Below are positions 5,228 to 5,774 of a stretch of DNA of 5,774 bases, piece after piece; position 1 is the stretch's first letter, and every line of letters begins with the position of its first letter. Below the pieces are notes generated by a model. It had not been told where the DNA came from and did no database searches. It saw nothing but the letters and a program-made list of their open reading frames with translations. Source of the DNA: Bacteroidota bacterium. Lineage in GTDB: Bacteria; Bacteroidota; Bacteroidia; Chitinophagales; Saprospiraceae. The DNA lies in contig JAJRUR010000331.1 in the NCBI GenBank assembly GCA_024277695.1, positions 1 through 5,774 on the forward strand, written 5' to 3'. The translations under genes and the position numbers were made by a program.

Positions 5228-5774
5228 AGCCACAGAACAGGGGTGTTGATCGTATTCGGATTATTCAGATATTTTTTGGAATAATTATCACTATTGTGGT
5301 TTTTAAGTTGTTTATGATACAGGTATGGGATTCGAGTTTTAGGGTGAGAGCAGATGCCACAGCCATTTATCAGCGGACTATTTATCCTTCCAGAGGCTTA
5401 ATCTATGATCGCCAAGATCGATTGATGGTGTATAACGAACCGGTGTATGATGTTTACATGACGTATAGCCAAATGGATAAACAAATGGATACTTCCAAGT
5501 TTTGTAATCTACTGGGCATCACAAATGAGGATTATAATCGAGCTATGAAGATTAACTGGTCCTCCAATCAGTATTCAAAACACCTTCCGATATTAATCTT
5601 AAAAAAACTACCGGCAGGGGTAATCACAAAGTTTCAAGAACATTTGCATGAATTTCCCGGTATTGAACTTCATATCAATAGTGTGCGAGCGTATTCTTCT
5701 CGGAGTGCTGCACACATTTTGGGCTACATCAATGAGGTCAATCAGAAACAAATAGATGATGCATCGGGAGACTA
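5224..5774 (+). CDS. mrdA: Penicillin-binding protein 2 (elongasome peptidoglycan transpeptidase), N-terminal part
   Basis: PBP2 is the class B transpeptidase that cross-links new peptidoglycan in the side wall, activated by MreC and paired with RodA. The first 183 codons are present and the frame is open at the right edge. Visible: a short basic N-terminus (MKPQNRGVDRIR), one membrane anchor (about 11-32), the conserved start of the pedestal region PSRGLIYDRQDRLMVYNEPVYD (55-76), and RAYSSRSAAHILGYINEVN (155-173), where AHILGY is a hallmark of PBP2 N-terminal domains. The catalytic SxxK serine, SxN and KTG motifs would lie beyond the window and cannot be checked. The start is firm: an in-frame TAG at 5218-5220 precedes it by one codon. 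It lies 132 bp after mreD, an unusually wide gap for this cluster, containing a candidate promoter and small ORF. FtsI is the main alternative, but the mreBCD context favours PBP2. Confidence 0.94.
   Translation, partial: MKPQNRGVDRIRIIQIFFGIIITIVVFKLFMIQVWDSSFRVRADATAIYQRTIYPSRGLIYDRQDRLMVYNEPVYDVYMTYSQMDKQMDTSKFCNLLGITNEDYNRAMKINWSSNQYSKHLPILILKKLPAGVITKFQEHLHEFPGIELHINSVRAYSSRSAAHILGYINEVNQKQIDDASGD

Overview
The window reads as chromosomal DNA of a Bacteroidota bacterium, most likely a member of the Saprospiria. Three things point there. A large secreted protein ends in the gliding-motility-associated (CHU_C, type B) sorting domain of the type IX secretion system. The same protein carries the Asp-rich 'CDNGIDDD.DGLID' motif common in Saprospiraceae surface proteins. 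Genes mostly lack Shine-Dalgarno sequences, while two stretches match the Bacteroidota promoter consensus (TTG, then TAnnTTTG). The assignment is inferred from motifs, not from a database search.

Layout, left to right: (1) at the left edge, on the minus strand, the first 24 codons of a gene encoding a clear signal peptide; (2) a 189-bp divergent intergenic region with a perfect dyad, a candidate forward promoter and small inverted repeats at the start of the next gene; (3) a 750-residue surface/adhesin-like protein with an Asp-rich metal-binding-type motif, a large beta-rich domain, an Ig-like region, four repeats of exactly 51 residues and a type IX sorting domain; (4) a 160-bp intergenic region with an operator-like dyad and a long hairpin built on a near-perfect 15-bp-period direct repeat; (5) mreB, mreC and mreD; (6) a 132-bp gap with a good promoter match and a possible very short ORF whose stop overlaps the next start; (7) the first 183 codons of mrdA (penicillin-binding protein 2), cut by the window end.

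mreB-mreC-mreD-mrdA is the classical rod-shape (elongasome) cluster. MreB filaments on the inner membrane, through MreC and MreD, position and activate the PBP2 transpeptidase, normally working with RodA, which would be expected beyond the right edge. The surface-protein gene upstream is on the same strand but is separated by the structured intergenic region and need not be functionally linked.

I see no CRISPR array, tRNA, rRNA, insertion sequence or defence system. The core is ordinary. The most interesting material is in the intergenic regions: the mreD-mrdA gap with its possible leader peptide, and the hairpin/direct-repeat element before mreB.
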